From: Clostridia bacterium
Lineage (GTDB): Bacteria; Bacillota; Clostridia; Christensenellales; CAG-314
Reading direction: 5' to 3'
Assembly: GCA_017409765.1 (NCBI GenBank)
Contig: JAFQSA010000043.1
Coordinates: 1-54,916, forward strand
DNA length: 54,916 nucleotides
This document shows, piece after piece, positions 25,408 through 33,502 of the stretch (position 1 is its first letter; every line of letters starts with the position of its first letter). A program made the translations under genes and the position numbers. The notes under the pieces are model-generated. The model saw only the letters and a list, made by a program, of their open reading frames with translations. It had not been told where the DNA came from and did no database searches.

Positions 25408-25869
25408 TTAGTTCATTCGCGCCAAGGTTTTTAGCAGTCGTGGACGGTTGTAACGTTGTATCAAGATGAACGGAATGTGCCAAAGTGCGTTTACAATTGT
25501 GATGATAAATCCGTACTTTTTCCAAATGCGCACGCAAACAATGCCGGATACCGCCCCTAAAAAGTGGTTGAACTCCGCCACGCAGGATTCCTTTACCAAC
25601 GTTTGGATTTTCTCTTTGCCGGTGGAGTCAAGGCGTTTTTTGGGCATAAATCCGGGTATAATCTTGTTGATGATCACACTTGCATCGGGCAGTTTTGTCT
25701 TCCACTTGTGGATGCCAATCTTGCGGTAAACTTGTCCGTCACTTTCCCATTTGTGGGATTTGTAAGGAAAGTGATTTTCGCAAAACCAACTTCTTGGATA
25801 GATGCGCCCCAACAAAAATATCACGACGCCACATGTCATAAGATACAAAATACAATACAAAAATTCCAT
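25408..25869 (-). CDS. CrtO-like acyltransferase-family membrane protein
   Basis: A 153-residue protein resembling the glycosyl-4,4'-diaponeurosporenoate acyltransferase (CrtO) family: an N-terminal membrane helix (residues 2-20), then RIYPRSWFCENHFPYKSHKW, YRKIGIHKWKTKLPD and FNHFLGAVSG, and a second hydrophobic stretch near the C-terminus. In Staphylococcus CrtO completes staphyloxanthin, but there is no crtM, crtN, crtP or crtQ here, so the real substrate is unknown. ATG 25869 has AAAGGGG upstream on the minus strand. An inverted repeat TGTGGT-N9-ACCACA (25917-25937) and a CGTCATTTGACG palindrome (25964-25975) lie upstream and could be operators. Confidence 0.7.
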   Translation of the reverse strand: MEFLYCILYLMTCGVVIFLLGRIYPRSWFCENHFPYKSHKWESDGQVYRKIGIHKWKTKLPDASVIINKIIPGFMPKKRLDSTGKEKIQTLVKESCVAEFNHFLGAVSGIVCVRIWKKYGFIITIVNALWHIPFILIQRYNRPRLLKTLARMN

Positions 25870-26098
25870 AGTTACCCCTTTTTCGTTTGTTGATATTCCG
25901 CTTGTTTTCAAGCTAGTGTGGTATATAGTACACCACAAAGCGTAAAGATTACTGAAAAAAATCCGTCATTTGACGTAAGCGGTGGTCTTTGTGATTTTAG
26001 TATACTACGTCAATTGTGCAAACTGAACATCACAATTAACTAAATGTGTTGAAATAAAGGATACCTATTGTGTTTGCCAACACAGACAACACCCCTGC

Positions 26099-26357
26099 AA
26101 AAACAACCACGTATCCCACATTTTTTGCAAATTTTGGCGAAATATGTGTACTACACAACAACTATTGCGTGCTAAAAATTGTACAAGGAATATAACTTTT
26201 GCTAAAAGCATTGCCATCCACAACCTAGGCAAATTGACAGATGACAAACAATCTATTACAACACCATTAACCTGTTTGAATTGTTTTTTGTTGGGTGCAT
26301 TTCATAAATTTTGCAACAAAAAACAGCATTCTTATTTTACCAAGAGTGCTGTTTTTT
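26099..26357 (+). repeat. CACGTATC motif copy 5 and second of two similar 250-bp blocks
   Basis: AAAAACAACCACGTATCCCA then CATTTTTTGCAAATTTTGG; ends in a terminator almost identical to that at 25347. The rest of the 25870-26486 gap contains no gene I can support. Confidence 0.6.
26318..26357. terminator. Terminator downstream of the GltS-type gene
   Basis: AAACAGCATTCTT (26321-26333) pairs with AAGAGTGCTGTTT (26342-26354) with one G-T pair. A/T runs flank both sides; it can stop minus strand transcription from the symporter gene. Confidence 0.8.
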
Positions 26358-26486
26358 AGTTGTTTGTTGATTTTTCCAAACTGTGTTTACTCAAAGTTGT
26401 GTTAGCATCGCGTTCGTTTGTGCGTTTGCTTGCATTTGGGCAAGTTCTGTTGCAATGCAAACAGTTTTCAACAGGTGCGCTAATTT

Positions 26487-27884
26487 CTATTGGGGGGGGG
26501 TAGCAGTCTTTTTCTTGAAGATTTGTTTGCGGAACAAAATCAAGTTGATTGCTACAAAGTACACAACGATGATGCCAAGTGTGATAACGGGCATATCGGG
26601 CGCGATGGATGCAATGATCATCATTGGGAAACCAAACACAATTGCTGGGAAGTTTTGGTAAACAAGGTTTTCCGCAGCGGGAGTTTTGAATTCGCCATCA
26701 AGTTCGCGTAGCAAAATGATACCTGTGCTTGCTGTGCCGGTAAGCATACCGTACATAGCCAAAAATTGTTCTTCGGTGTAGTTGGGGAAAAGTTTCTTTG
26801 CAACAAAGTGGTTGTAGAGGTAGGTTGCAAACAATCCCACAACGGAAAGTATCAAAATGATACCCCAGTACTCGGCAATGTAGTCAATGCGGATAACGGC
26901 AATGCCTGTAACAATCATGATGTCAAAGCAAAAGTTGCTTATGCGTGTTAGCAAAAAGTTGTTTGTGTATTGCTTTTGTAGCACTTTGCCCTTGTTGAGC
27001 AGTTTCAAAATTTCCTTGGCAACAACGGCAAGTAGCACACCGAAAAGGAAGTTCAAACCAAAAATTGTGGAACGGAGATTTTCACCAACAAATGAGCCAA
27101 TCAACGCCATCAGTCCGTAGGATGCAAAGTACACAACCAAAACAAGTGCAATTTGCAACGTCAGTTTGTCCCAACTGCCACTCATGGGGCGCTCGTTAAC
27201 GTTTTGAATTTCGTCGGAGGTAAACACTTCCGCGCTGTCGTTTTTTACAAGAATTTTGCCACGCTTTTTGAGGATGTTCAAGTGAACTGTGCCACCAATG
27301 CTTGCCGACAAAAATCCCATTGCAGCAATTGTCAAGCCAAAGTGCGCGCCACCGGTAAAGCCGTAGGTTTCTTCGTAGATGGTGCCGTAGTTTAGGGCTT
27401 GTCCTGTGCCTTGGCCAAAACCAAATGGCAAAATTACGCCCGCCGCTGGGAAGATTTTTGGAACAATCAAGGATGCAACAATTGTGATGGCAAGTCCCAG
27501 CACACCTTGCAAAAGGTAGGTGGAAACTGTTGTCAAGCCGGTGTTGAACACTTCGGTAGTGCGTTCCTTGGTAACCTTTTTTTCGGTGGTAACAAGTGTC
27601 GATGCAATAAATCCCAACGCCAACATGTGGTATGTGATGATTTCCAAAACTTGTGAGCCCTTTCCACCAAAAAACTTGGTGTCGAACATAACGTCGCCCG
27701 TTATGTAGAAGTAGGTTGTTGCAATCACAAGCAAAAGTATTCCGCCCAAAACGGACGTTGGTATTAGTGATTTTCTCAAAAATGGCAATGCTTTTTTAAG
27801 CAGGCTTGCAATAATCAACGATGCAAACACAACTGCCAGCAGGGCAATCAGTCCCCACGTGCTAGATTCCCAAAAATGTACCAT
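26487..27884 (-). CDS. Sodium/glutamate symporter, GltS type
   Basis: A 465-residue integral membrane protein with about 10-12 hydrophobic segments, matching the GltS family of Na+-coupled glutamate uptake. Family-like features are the two inverted halves, each with a Gly-rich loop: GFGQGTGQALNYG in the first and YGMLTGTASTGIILL in the second. Specificity for glutamate is inferred. The SD AGGAGG precedes ATG 27884. The gene overlaps the upstream acyltransferase gene by 23 bp, so the two are coupled. A run of nine C residues (coding strand) sits in the last codons, giving TATPPQ at the C-terminus; slippage there would change the tail. Confidence 0.85.
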   Translation of the reverse strand: MVHFWESSTWGLIALLAVVFASLIIASLLKKALPFLRKSLIPTSVLGGILLLVIATTYFYITGDVMFDTKFFGGKGSQVLEIITYHMLALGFIASTLVTTEKKVTKERTTEVFNTGLTTVSTYLLQGVLGLAITIVASLIVPKIFPAAGVILPFGFGQGTGQALNYGTIYEETYGFTGGAHFGLTIAAMGFLSASIGGTVHLNILKKRGKILVKNDSAEVFTSDEIQNVNERPMSGSWDKLTLQIALVLVVYFASYGLMALIGSFVGENLRSTIFGLNFLFGVLLAVVAKEILKLLNKGKVLQKQYTNNFLLTRISNFCFDIMIVTGIAVIRIDYIAEYWGIILILSVVGLFATYLYNHFVAKKLFPNYTEEQFLAMYGMLTGTASTGIILLRELDGEFKTPAAENLVYQNFPAIVFGFPMMIIASIAPDMPVITLGIIVVYFVAINLILFRKQIFKKKTATPPQ

Positions 27885-29073
27885 TGTTAGCCTCCTGTAT
27901 ATTTTTGTAGCGGTAGTAGATGTTCATGTATTTCAAGGCGTTGTAGCGCTTGTTACCCTTTACTTGGTAAGTTTTGCCATTGGCGTGGAAGTTTAGTTTG
28001 TTTTTGCCCATAACTGCCATACCTGTGATTTGCTCGTATGTAAAGGAGTAATGTTTCTTTTTTGTGGAAAACTCAATTCTGTCGTGATACATTGCCATCG
28101 TGGCCTTTTTGCAAAGCACTTTTTTGCGCTTGCCAACGATAACTTGGCGCAACGTAACAACGTCGGTGTACAAAGGCTTGTCCTCGGTTGGGGCCAAAGT
28201 GAGATTGTTAACAAAGTCGCATTGATAGTCGTACCACTTGCCGATATTCTCGAAGGGCCACTCGCCAACGATTGGTCTAAGCGCTAGGTCTTGGCCGTAC
28301 TCTACAGTAGTGCCACACTTGGTGCAGGTAAAGTTGGATTTGTTGCTCACAAAGGTGGTAAGCCCGCAATGTGGGCAAACGTACATCGCCCTTTCGATGT
28401 ACTCAGCAGGGCGTTTGCTTTTGAACAGACGTCCGCAAGTGCAGTCGTCCACGTACAACGTGTCGCAAATTGCTTGGTAAAGTTGTTCGTCCGTCCAACT
28501 TTTGTACTCGTCATAGTTTAGCACCTTGTTTACGGCAATTTTGCATTTACCGCGTCTAAGTCCGTTGCTCCAACGTGGCTGGACGCCAAAGCCCCCTTCT
28601 TGACGCACAAGGGCAATGGGCAGTTTCAAAAACTTTGCCAATTTTGCCACCGCAGGCTTGATGTAGCCTGTCTTTCCGCTATAAGTGCGGTTACCTTCGG
28701 GGTAGACGATGATGGAGCCACCCTCTTTTGCCACCCTTGCGCATGCCTTGATAACGCCAAAGTCCATTGTTCCCTTTTGGATGGGGATGGGATTGATGGT
28801 GTGCCTGATGATGCCACCAATCAGTTTGTTGGAAAGTAGGTCCTCGGTGCAAACAAAGTAGATGTTGCCCTTGAACATCCTTGACAAAAAGAATTGGTCA
28901 AAGGGTGTTTGGTGGTTGCATAGCACAAGGTATTGCCCCTTGTTATCTTCAAATGGGACAATTTCCACGTTGTAACTGTGGTCAATGATGGGGCGAAGCA
29001 GTCCGTTTGCAAAGTTCCACCATCTTCTGTGACGTGGTTTTATCCACGTGTTTTTCTTGTTTTGTTTTGCCAT
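27862..29073 (-). CDS. PlsC-like acyltransferase with zinc ribbon and extra C-terminal domain
   Basis: A 403-residue protein. Residues 40-190 form a 1-acylglycerol-3-phosphate acyltransferase domain with the NHQTPFD (HxxxxD) and YPEGNRTYSG boxes, which transfers acyl groups in phospholipid synthesis. A zinc ribbon follows at about 245-275 (CPHCG...CTKCG), and the last 90 residues look like a small beta-rich PH-like module (MYHDRIEFSTKKKHYSFTYE). Standard PlsC proteins of 200-250 residues have neither addition. The SD is weak. It overlaps the GltS-type gene at its 3' end. The substrate is not certain; the acyltransferase call is. Confidence 0.82.
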   Translation of the reverse strand: MAKQNKKNTWIKPRHRRWWNFANGLLRPIIDHSYNVEIVPFEDNKGQYLVLCNHQTPFDQFFLSRMFKGNIYFVCTEDLLSNKLIGGIIRHTINPIPIQKGTMDFGVIKACARVAKEGGSIIVYPEGNRTYSGKTGYIKPAVAKLAKFLKLPIALVRQEGGFGVQPRWSNGLRRGKCKIAVNKVLNYDEYKSWTDEQLYQAICDTLYVDDCTCGRLFKSKRPAEYIERAMYVCPHCGLTTFVSNKSNFTCTKCGTTVEYGQDLALRPIVGEWPFENIGKWYDYQCDFVNNLTLAPTEDKPLYTDVVTLRQVIVGKRKKVLCKKATMAMYHDRIEFSTKKKHYSFTYEQITGMAVMGKNKLNFHANGKTYQVKGNKRYNALKYMNIYYRYKNIQEANNGTFLGI

Positions 29074-29222
29074 ATATCCAATAATACATTCTCAAGCATA
29101 AATATTGCTGAAAACTTCCGTCTTTTTGCACAAAACACTTAACTTTTGTTAAATGAAATGTTATATCGGGTATATTTTAGTTGTTATTGGCAAAATTGGC
29201 AAGCATTTTTTCTAAAAACATA

Positions 29223-29251
29223 TTGATAAATATGGCAAAATGTAGTATAGT
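29223..29251 (+). promoter_or_regulatory. Promoter of the GH13 gene
   Basis: TTGATA (29223-29228), 17 bp, TATAGT (29246-29251), about 70 bp before the ATG. Confidence 0.55.
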
Positions 29252-29320
29252 TAATGTGTAAAAGTATAGTTATCTTGATATAACTTTGCTAATTATATGA
29301 CGAAAAACGAGGTGAATACT

Positions 29321-30859
29321 ATGCCAGCTTGGCTTAAAGACGCTATTTTTTACGAGATTTACCCACAATCTTTTTACGACTCTAACGGCGATGGTATCGG
29401 CGACATCAACGGTATCACACAAAAACTTGACTACGTAAAGTCGCTTGGATTCAATGCCATTTGGCTGAACCCATGTTTCCTTTCCCCATTTATGGATGCC
29501 GGCTACGACGTTGCCGACTACAAGGCTGTTGCCCCAAGATACGGCACCAACGAAGATCTTTACAATCTGTTTAGCGAAGCGCACAAGCGCGGTATGCACG
29601 TCATTTTGGATTTGGTTCCCGGCCACACAAGTGACGAGCACGATTGGTTTGTAAACAGCAAAACTGCCGAAGGCTCCGAGCACAACGATACCTACATTTG
29701 GACAAAGTCCGTTTGGGACAGACCCGAGGGCTTTTCTTGGGTGGCAGGCTTGGCAGAGCGCGATGGTAGTTATCTCATCAACTTTTTCAATAGTCAACCA
29801 GCATTGAACTACGGTTTTGCCGATGTGACCGATCCATCTTGGCAAATGCCTTACACACACCCAATCTGTCAAGCCAACTTCGACCGTATGTTGGACGTTA
29901 TGCGCTTTTGGTTGGATCGTGGTTGCGATGGTTTCCGTGTGGACATGGCCGACTCGTTGGTAAAGAACGACCGCGGTAAGCGCGCAACAGCAAGCCTGTG
30001 GCACAAAGCACGCCGTATGTTGGACAAGGACTACCCCGAAGCGGTGCTTGTTTCCGAGTGGTGCAATGCTAACCGTGCAATCAACCTTGCTGGATTCCAT
30101 TGCGACTTTGTGTTGTGTCACCCCGGCACAATCAACCAACTTGGTTTTAGAAACAAAGTTGATGGCGAAAACAAGAGTTACTTCTGCAAGACTGCGCATC
30201 AATCGGCAGAACACATGTTGGAAAGATACCTAAACGACTACCAAGTTTCTAAGGGCAATGGCTACATGAGCATCATCTCCGGTAACCACGACAACGAACG
30301 TATCAGTTGGACTTTGGACGAAAGCGAACTGCGCCTTGCGTACACGTTTATCTTTACCATGCCCGGTGTGCCATTTATGTACTACGGCGACGAAATCGGC
30401 ATGAAGTACCTTCCACAAAAATCCAAGGAGGGTGGCTACCACCGCACAGGTTCTCGAACCCCAATGCAATGGGACAAAAACGCAATCAACTTGGGCTTTA
30501 GCACGGCGGACGTTTTGGAATTGTACTTGGACGTTGACCGTAGCGAAAATGCCCCAACTGTAAGCGAGCAAATTGATGATCCAGACTCCCTTTTGAACTT
30601 TGTTCGCTCTTTGACACAACTGCGTCACGACAACGAGGACTTGCAAGCAGATGCCGAGTTCGAAGTGCTTGTTTGCGACCTTAGTGGTGTACTTTGCTAC
30701 CGTCGTGGCAACCTTGCTGTGGCAATCAACCCAACTGCTGTAACACAAATGATGCACATGAACATTGGCGAAAAGATCTTTGAAGTGGGCTTTGCAACAA
30801 ACCAAGGACAAATTGCTCTTTTGGAACCACAAACAGCAGTAGTTTTCAAACTTAAGTAG
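29321..30859 (+). CDS. GH13 family alpha-glucosidase-like enzyme
   Basis: A 512-residue cytoplasmic glycoside hydrolase family 13 protein acting on alpha-glucosidic bonds, of the oligo-1,6-glucosidase/alpha-glucosidase type. The (beta/alpha)8 barrel motifs are clear: the nucleophile D208 in DGFRVDMAD, acid/base E246 in VLVSEW and D324 in SGNHDNERI. NGDGIGDINGI near residue 22 is the usual GH13 glucosidase loop. There is no signal peptide, so substrates would be imported oligosaccharides. ATG 29321 has CGAGGTGA upstream; an ATG at 29297 lacks one. The HAD gene downstream is separated by a hairpin region. Exact linkage specificity is not determined. Confidence 0.9.
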   Translation: MPAWLKDAIFYEIYPQSFYDSNGDGIGDINGITQKLDYVKSLGFNAIWLNPCFLSPFMDAGYDVADYKAVAPRYGTNEDLYNLFSEAHKRGMHVILDLVPGHTSDEHDWFVNSKTAEGSEHNDTYIWTKSVWDRPEGFSWVAGLAERDGSYLINFFNSQPALNYGFADVTDPSWQMPYTHPICQANFDRMLDVMRFWLDRGCDGFRVDMADSLVKNDRGKRATASLWHKARRMLDKDYPEAVLVSEWCNANRAINLAGFHCDFVLCHPGTINQLGFRNKVDGENKSYFCKTAHQSAEHMLERYLNDYQVSKGNGYMSIISGNHDNERISWTLDESELRLAYTFIFTMPGVPFMYYGDEIGMKYLPQKSKEGGYHRTGSRTPMQWDKNAINLGFSTADVLELYLDVDRSENAPTVSEQIDDPDSLLNFVRSLTQLRHDNEDLQADAEFEVLVCDLSGVLCYRRGNLAVAINPTAVTQMMHMNIGEKIFEVGFATNQGQIALLEPQTAVVFKLK

Positions 30860-30870
30860 TGCAGTTTTTG

Positions 30871-30894
30871 CACCACGTATCCCCAAAAAATACA
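30871..30894 (+). repeat. CACGTATC intergenic motif, copy 6
   Basis: CACCACGTATCCCCAAAAAA followed by TACA, 11 bp after the GH13 stop and directly ahead of the hairpin at 30910. Confidence 0.6.
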
Positions 30895-30909
30895 CAATTT
30901 ACGCAAAAA

Positions 30910-30934
30910 ATTGACGGTGCAAAACACCGTCAAT
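30910..30934 (-). terminator. Hairpin oriented as a minus-strand terminator
   Basis: ATTGACGGTG and CACCGTCAAT form a 10-bp perfect stem with a CAAAA loop. The T run is present only when read on the minus strand (AAAAAA precedes it on +), although both neighbouring genes are on the + strand. It may be a 3'-end stabilising hairpin for GH13 or may stop antisense transcription. Confidence 0.55.
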
Positions 30935-30960
30935 GCGCAAACATTTACTACAACAAAACA

Positions 30961-30991
30961 TTCGTTGAACACAAGGAGTTTTTTCAACGAA
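30961..30991 (+). promoter_or_regulatory. Hairpin presenting AAGGAG in its loop
   Basis: TTCGTTGAA (30961-30969) and TTCAACGAA (30983-30991) form a perfect 9-bp stem; the 13-nt loop contains AAGGAG. It ends 14 bp before the HAD ATG, whose own SD is AAGGTAGG at 30993-31000. It might modulate translation of the HAD gene. Confidence 0.45.
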
Positions 30992-31005
30992 AAAGGTAGG
31001 TAAAC

Positions 31006-31851
31006 ATGACTAAACCAATAGTAGCTTTGATCTACGACTTTGATAACACCCTTTCCACACGCGATATGCAAGAGTTCACCTTTATCCCTGCGCTGGGCAT
31101 GGAAGCAGGCGAGTTTTGGGATGCTTGTGGCGATTTTGCCCACGACCACGAAGTGGACAGCATCCTTACATACATGTACCTGATGGCAAAAATGGCGCGC
31201 GAAAAGAACATCCCCTTGACACGCGAAGCGCTTATGGAAATGGGCAAGGAAGTAGAGTTTTTTGACGGCGTTACCGATTGGTTCGAACGCATCAACGCCT
31301 ATGGCGAAAAGAAAGGTGTGGAAATCCGTCACTATATCATCTCCTGCGGTCTTAAATCCATGATCGAGGGTTGCTCGATAGCGCATCATTTCCACAACAT
31401 CTTTGCTTGCGACTATCTCTACGACGAAGAGGGCAACGTTTTGTGGCCACGCGAAGCAATTGACTACACAACCAAAACGCAATACTTGTACCGCATCAAC
31501 AAGGGTGTTGAAGACATTGGCGACGACAAGAAACTGAACATGTACATGGCGCGTGACGAGCGCGTGGTGCCATTCCAACACATGATTTACTTTGGCGATG
31601 GACTTACAGACGTACCCAGTATGAAACTGATTCGCTCTCGTGGTGGCTACGCAGTAGGCGTGTACCGCAAACCATCGGACGCGGAGTACCTTGTAAACGA
31701 GCAACGTGTGGACTTGTACCTCAAGGGGGACTACACCGCCGGCTCCAAAATGGAGCGCTCGGTAAAGGCAATCATCAACAAGATTGCAGCGCAACTTCGT
31801 TTTGACGAACTTGCAAGCAAGTCCCGCGAGGTTGTAACAGACAACGACTAA
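31006..31851 (+). CDS. HAD-superfamily hydrolase
   Basis: A 281-residue haloacid-dehalogenase-superfamily hydrolase, probably a phosphatase. Motif I is DFDNT (residues 11-15), with the nucleophile aspartate; motif II is in IISCG near residue 117; motif IV is YFGDGLTDVPSMK near 200. A cap of about 80 residues lies between motifs I and II, rich in Met and acidic residues. The motif I variant DFDNT is the form seen in the phosphoserine-phosphatase-like branch. It follows the GH13 gene, but the hairpins between them make cotranscription uncertain. The substrate is unknown. Confidence 0.85.
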   Translation: MTKPIVALIYDFDNTLSTRDMQEFTFIPALGMEAGEFWDACGDFAHDHEVDSILTYMYLMAKMAREKNIPLTREALMEMGKEVEFFDGVTDWFERINAYGEKKGVEIRHYIISCGLKSMIEGCSIAHHFHNIFACDYLYDEEGNVLWPREAIDYTTKTQYLYRINKGVEDIGDDKKLNMYMARDERVVPFQHMIYFGDGLTDVPSMKLIRSRGGYAVGVYRKPSDAEYLVNEQRVDLYLKGDYTAGSKMERSVKAIINKIAAQLRFDELASKSREVVTDND

Positions 31852-31870
31852 CAAAACTATCAAATTTGCA

Positions 31871-31897
31871 AAAAAACGACACCACGTGTCGTTTTTT
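31871..31897 (+). terminator. Terminator after the HAD gene
   Basis: AAAAAACGACAC (31871-31882) and GTGTCGTTTTTT (31886-31897) form a perfect stem with a 3-nt CAC loop; the centre is CACGTG. Confidence 0.9.
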
Positions 31898-31944
31898 CTG
31901 TTGCCTTTTTGCTGTGATATTGCCAATGTATGCATAATTGTTGA

Positions 31945-31990
31945 TATGCCCAAATGCACATTTATCAATGCGATAGTGTGTTTTTTTGTG
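31945..31990 (+). repeat. Sequence related to the secA-downstream repeats
   Basis: TTGATATGCCCAAATGCACA then TTTATCAATGCGATAGTGTG closely recalls the units at 23667-23816 (AAATGCACATT and TTGATATG blocks). The surrounding 31898-32107 gap is AT-rich and has no gene. Confidence 0.45.
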
Positions 31991-32107
31991 TAACTTTGTG
32001 CTAATGCCATTGGGTGCAAACCAACTCTTTTATTGATGTATTGATTTGTCTTATACAAAAATAAAAAATATTTATGCGCGTACGCGTAAAAAAGGTGTGT
32101 CACATTA

Positions 32108-32136
32108 TTGCAAATTTATAGCAAATGTGCTAAAAT
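32108..32136 (+). promoter_or_regulatory. Promoter of the rnf operon
   Basis: TTGCAA (32108-32113), 17 bp, TAAAAT (32131-32136) with an extended TG. A 10-bp palindrome CCTAATTAGG (32138-32147) lies across the expected start and could bind a regulator. Confidence 0.6.
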
Positions 32137-32187
32137 ACCTAATTAGGAAAACCCTATTTCTAATATCAAAACGGAGGTGTATTCTTT

Positions 32188-33501
32188 ATGAAGACATTCA
32201 AAGGTGGTCGTCATATCCCAGATAACAAACATCTTACGGAAAATGTTGCTATCGAATTGATGCCCATCGTACCAGACTACTACGTTTGCCTTTCTCAACA
32301 CATTGGCAAGCCTGCAAGTTTGTGTGTAGAAATTGGCGATACAGTTTGCGAAGGTCAACTGATTGCCAAAGCAGATGGATTTATTTCTGCTAACATCCAC
32401 TCACCTGTATGCGGAACCATTGTGGAAGTGGTAAAACGTAAAAACGCTCAAGGTCGCGTTGTAGACTACGTTCACATCAAGTCTAACGGCGATCAAACTG
32501 TTCAAACCCTCGAGCCACTTGCAAACCCAACAAGAGAACAAATTGTTGAGCGCATTGCCCAAGCAGGTATCGTTGGTATGGGCGGTGCAGGTTTCCCAAC
32601 AGCAGTAAAGGTTCAACCCAAGGACCCAGTTGACACTTTGATTATCAATGCTGCCGAGTGCGAACCATACCTCAACTGCGACAATCGCATCATGATTGAA
32701 CGCACCAAGGAGTTTGTTGAAGGTGTTCGTTTGCTTGCAACAGCGTGCGGTGTTCAAAACGTGTACATCGGCATCGAGGAAAACAAGCCCGAGGCCTACG
32801 CAGCTTTGGTTGCGCTTGACGGTGTTGTTACCGAAAAGGGCCCAATCACTCCTGGCGACATTGTTGTTGTAAACCTCAAGGCAAAGTACCCCCAAGGTGC
32901 GGAAAAAACACTTATCTACGCTTGCACAAAACGCAAGGTTCCAACAGGCGGTTTGCCTGCAGCAGTTGGTTGCATTGTTAACAACGTTGCAACAGCCTAC
33001 GCAGTTTGGGATGCAGTAGTTAACGGTCGTCCGCTTTACAAACGCGTTATGACGTTGTCCGGTCGCGGTATCCGTCGCCCAATGAACATCGAAGTTCGCG
33101 TTGGTACACCTCTTGCATCTATCGTGGAAATGTGCGACAACATCACCGACGACACAGTAAAACTTGTTATGGGTGGCCCAATGATGGGCTTTACGTTGGC
33201 TGACCTCGACGTTACCACAACAAAAACAGACAGCGGTTTCTTGGCGTTGACGGACAAGGAAGCATCCACATTGCTCCCAACACCATGTATCCGTTGCGGT
33301 CGTTGTGTGGATATTTGCCCAATGCAACTCACTCCACTTATGATCGACTTCTACGCAACAGTTGGCGACTTCAAAAATGCCTTGAAATACGGCGCTATGA
33401 ACTGCTTTGAGTGTGGTTCTTGCGCATACGTTTGCCCAGCAAAACGTCCACTTGTTCAAAGCATTCGTCTTACAAAAGCAAAAGCAAAGGAGATAAAGTA
33501 A
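32188..33501 (+). CDS. rnfC: Rnf complex subunit RnfC
   Basis: A peripheral subunit of the Rnf ferredoxin:NAD+ oxidoreductase, carrying the NADH/FMN site. The 437-residue protein has GMGGAGFPTAVKV and INAAECEPYLNCD, the SLBB-type flavin/NAD region, and two ferredoxin motifs near the C-terminus (CIRCGRCVDICP and CFECGSCAYVCP) for two [4Fe-4S] clusters. Length is typical for the short clostridial form. GGAGGTG precedes ATG 32188. It is the first gene of rnfCDGEAB; the rnfD start is 2 bp after its stop. Confidence 0.96.
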   Translation: MKTFKGGRHIPDNKHLTENVAIELMPIVPDYYVCLSQHIGKPASLCVEIGDTVCEGQLIAKADGFISANIHSPVCGTIVEVVKRKNAQGRVVDYVHIKSNGDQTVQTLEPLANPTREQIVERIAQAGIVGMGGAGFPTAVKVQPKDPVDTLIINAAECEPYLNCDNRIMIERTKEFVEGVRLLATACGVQNVYIGIEENKPEAYAALVALDGVVTEKGPITPGDIVVVNLKAKYPQGAEKTLIYACTKRKVPTGGLPAAVGCIVNNVATAYAVWDAVVNGRPLYKRVMTLSGRGIRRPMNIEVRVGTPLASIVEMCDNITDDTVKLVMGGPMMGFTLADLDVTTTKTDSGFLALTDKEASTLLPTPCIRCGRCVDICPMQLTPLMIDFYATVGDFKNALKYGAMNCFECGSCAYVCPAKRPLVQSIRLTKAKAKEIK

Positions 33502-33502
33502 T

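Noticed and set aside
25408..25869. Staphyloxanthin pathway
   Set aside because: Only a CrtO-like protein is present; none of the other crt genes is found.
30697..32103. Open frame of 468 codons on the minus strand
   Set aside because: It spans two well-supported + strand genes (GH13 end and HAD) and the hairpin region; no motif or SD.
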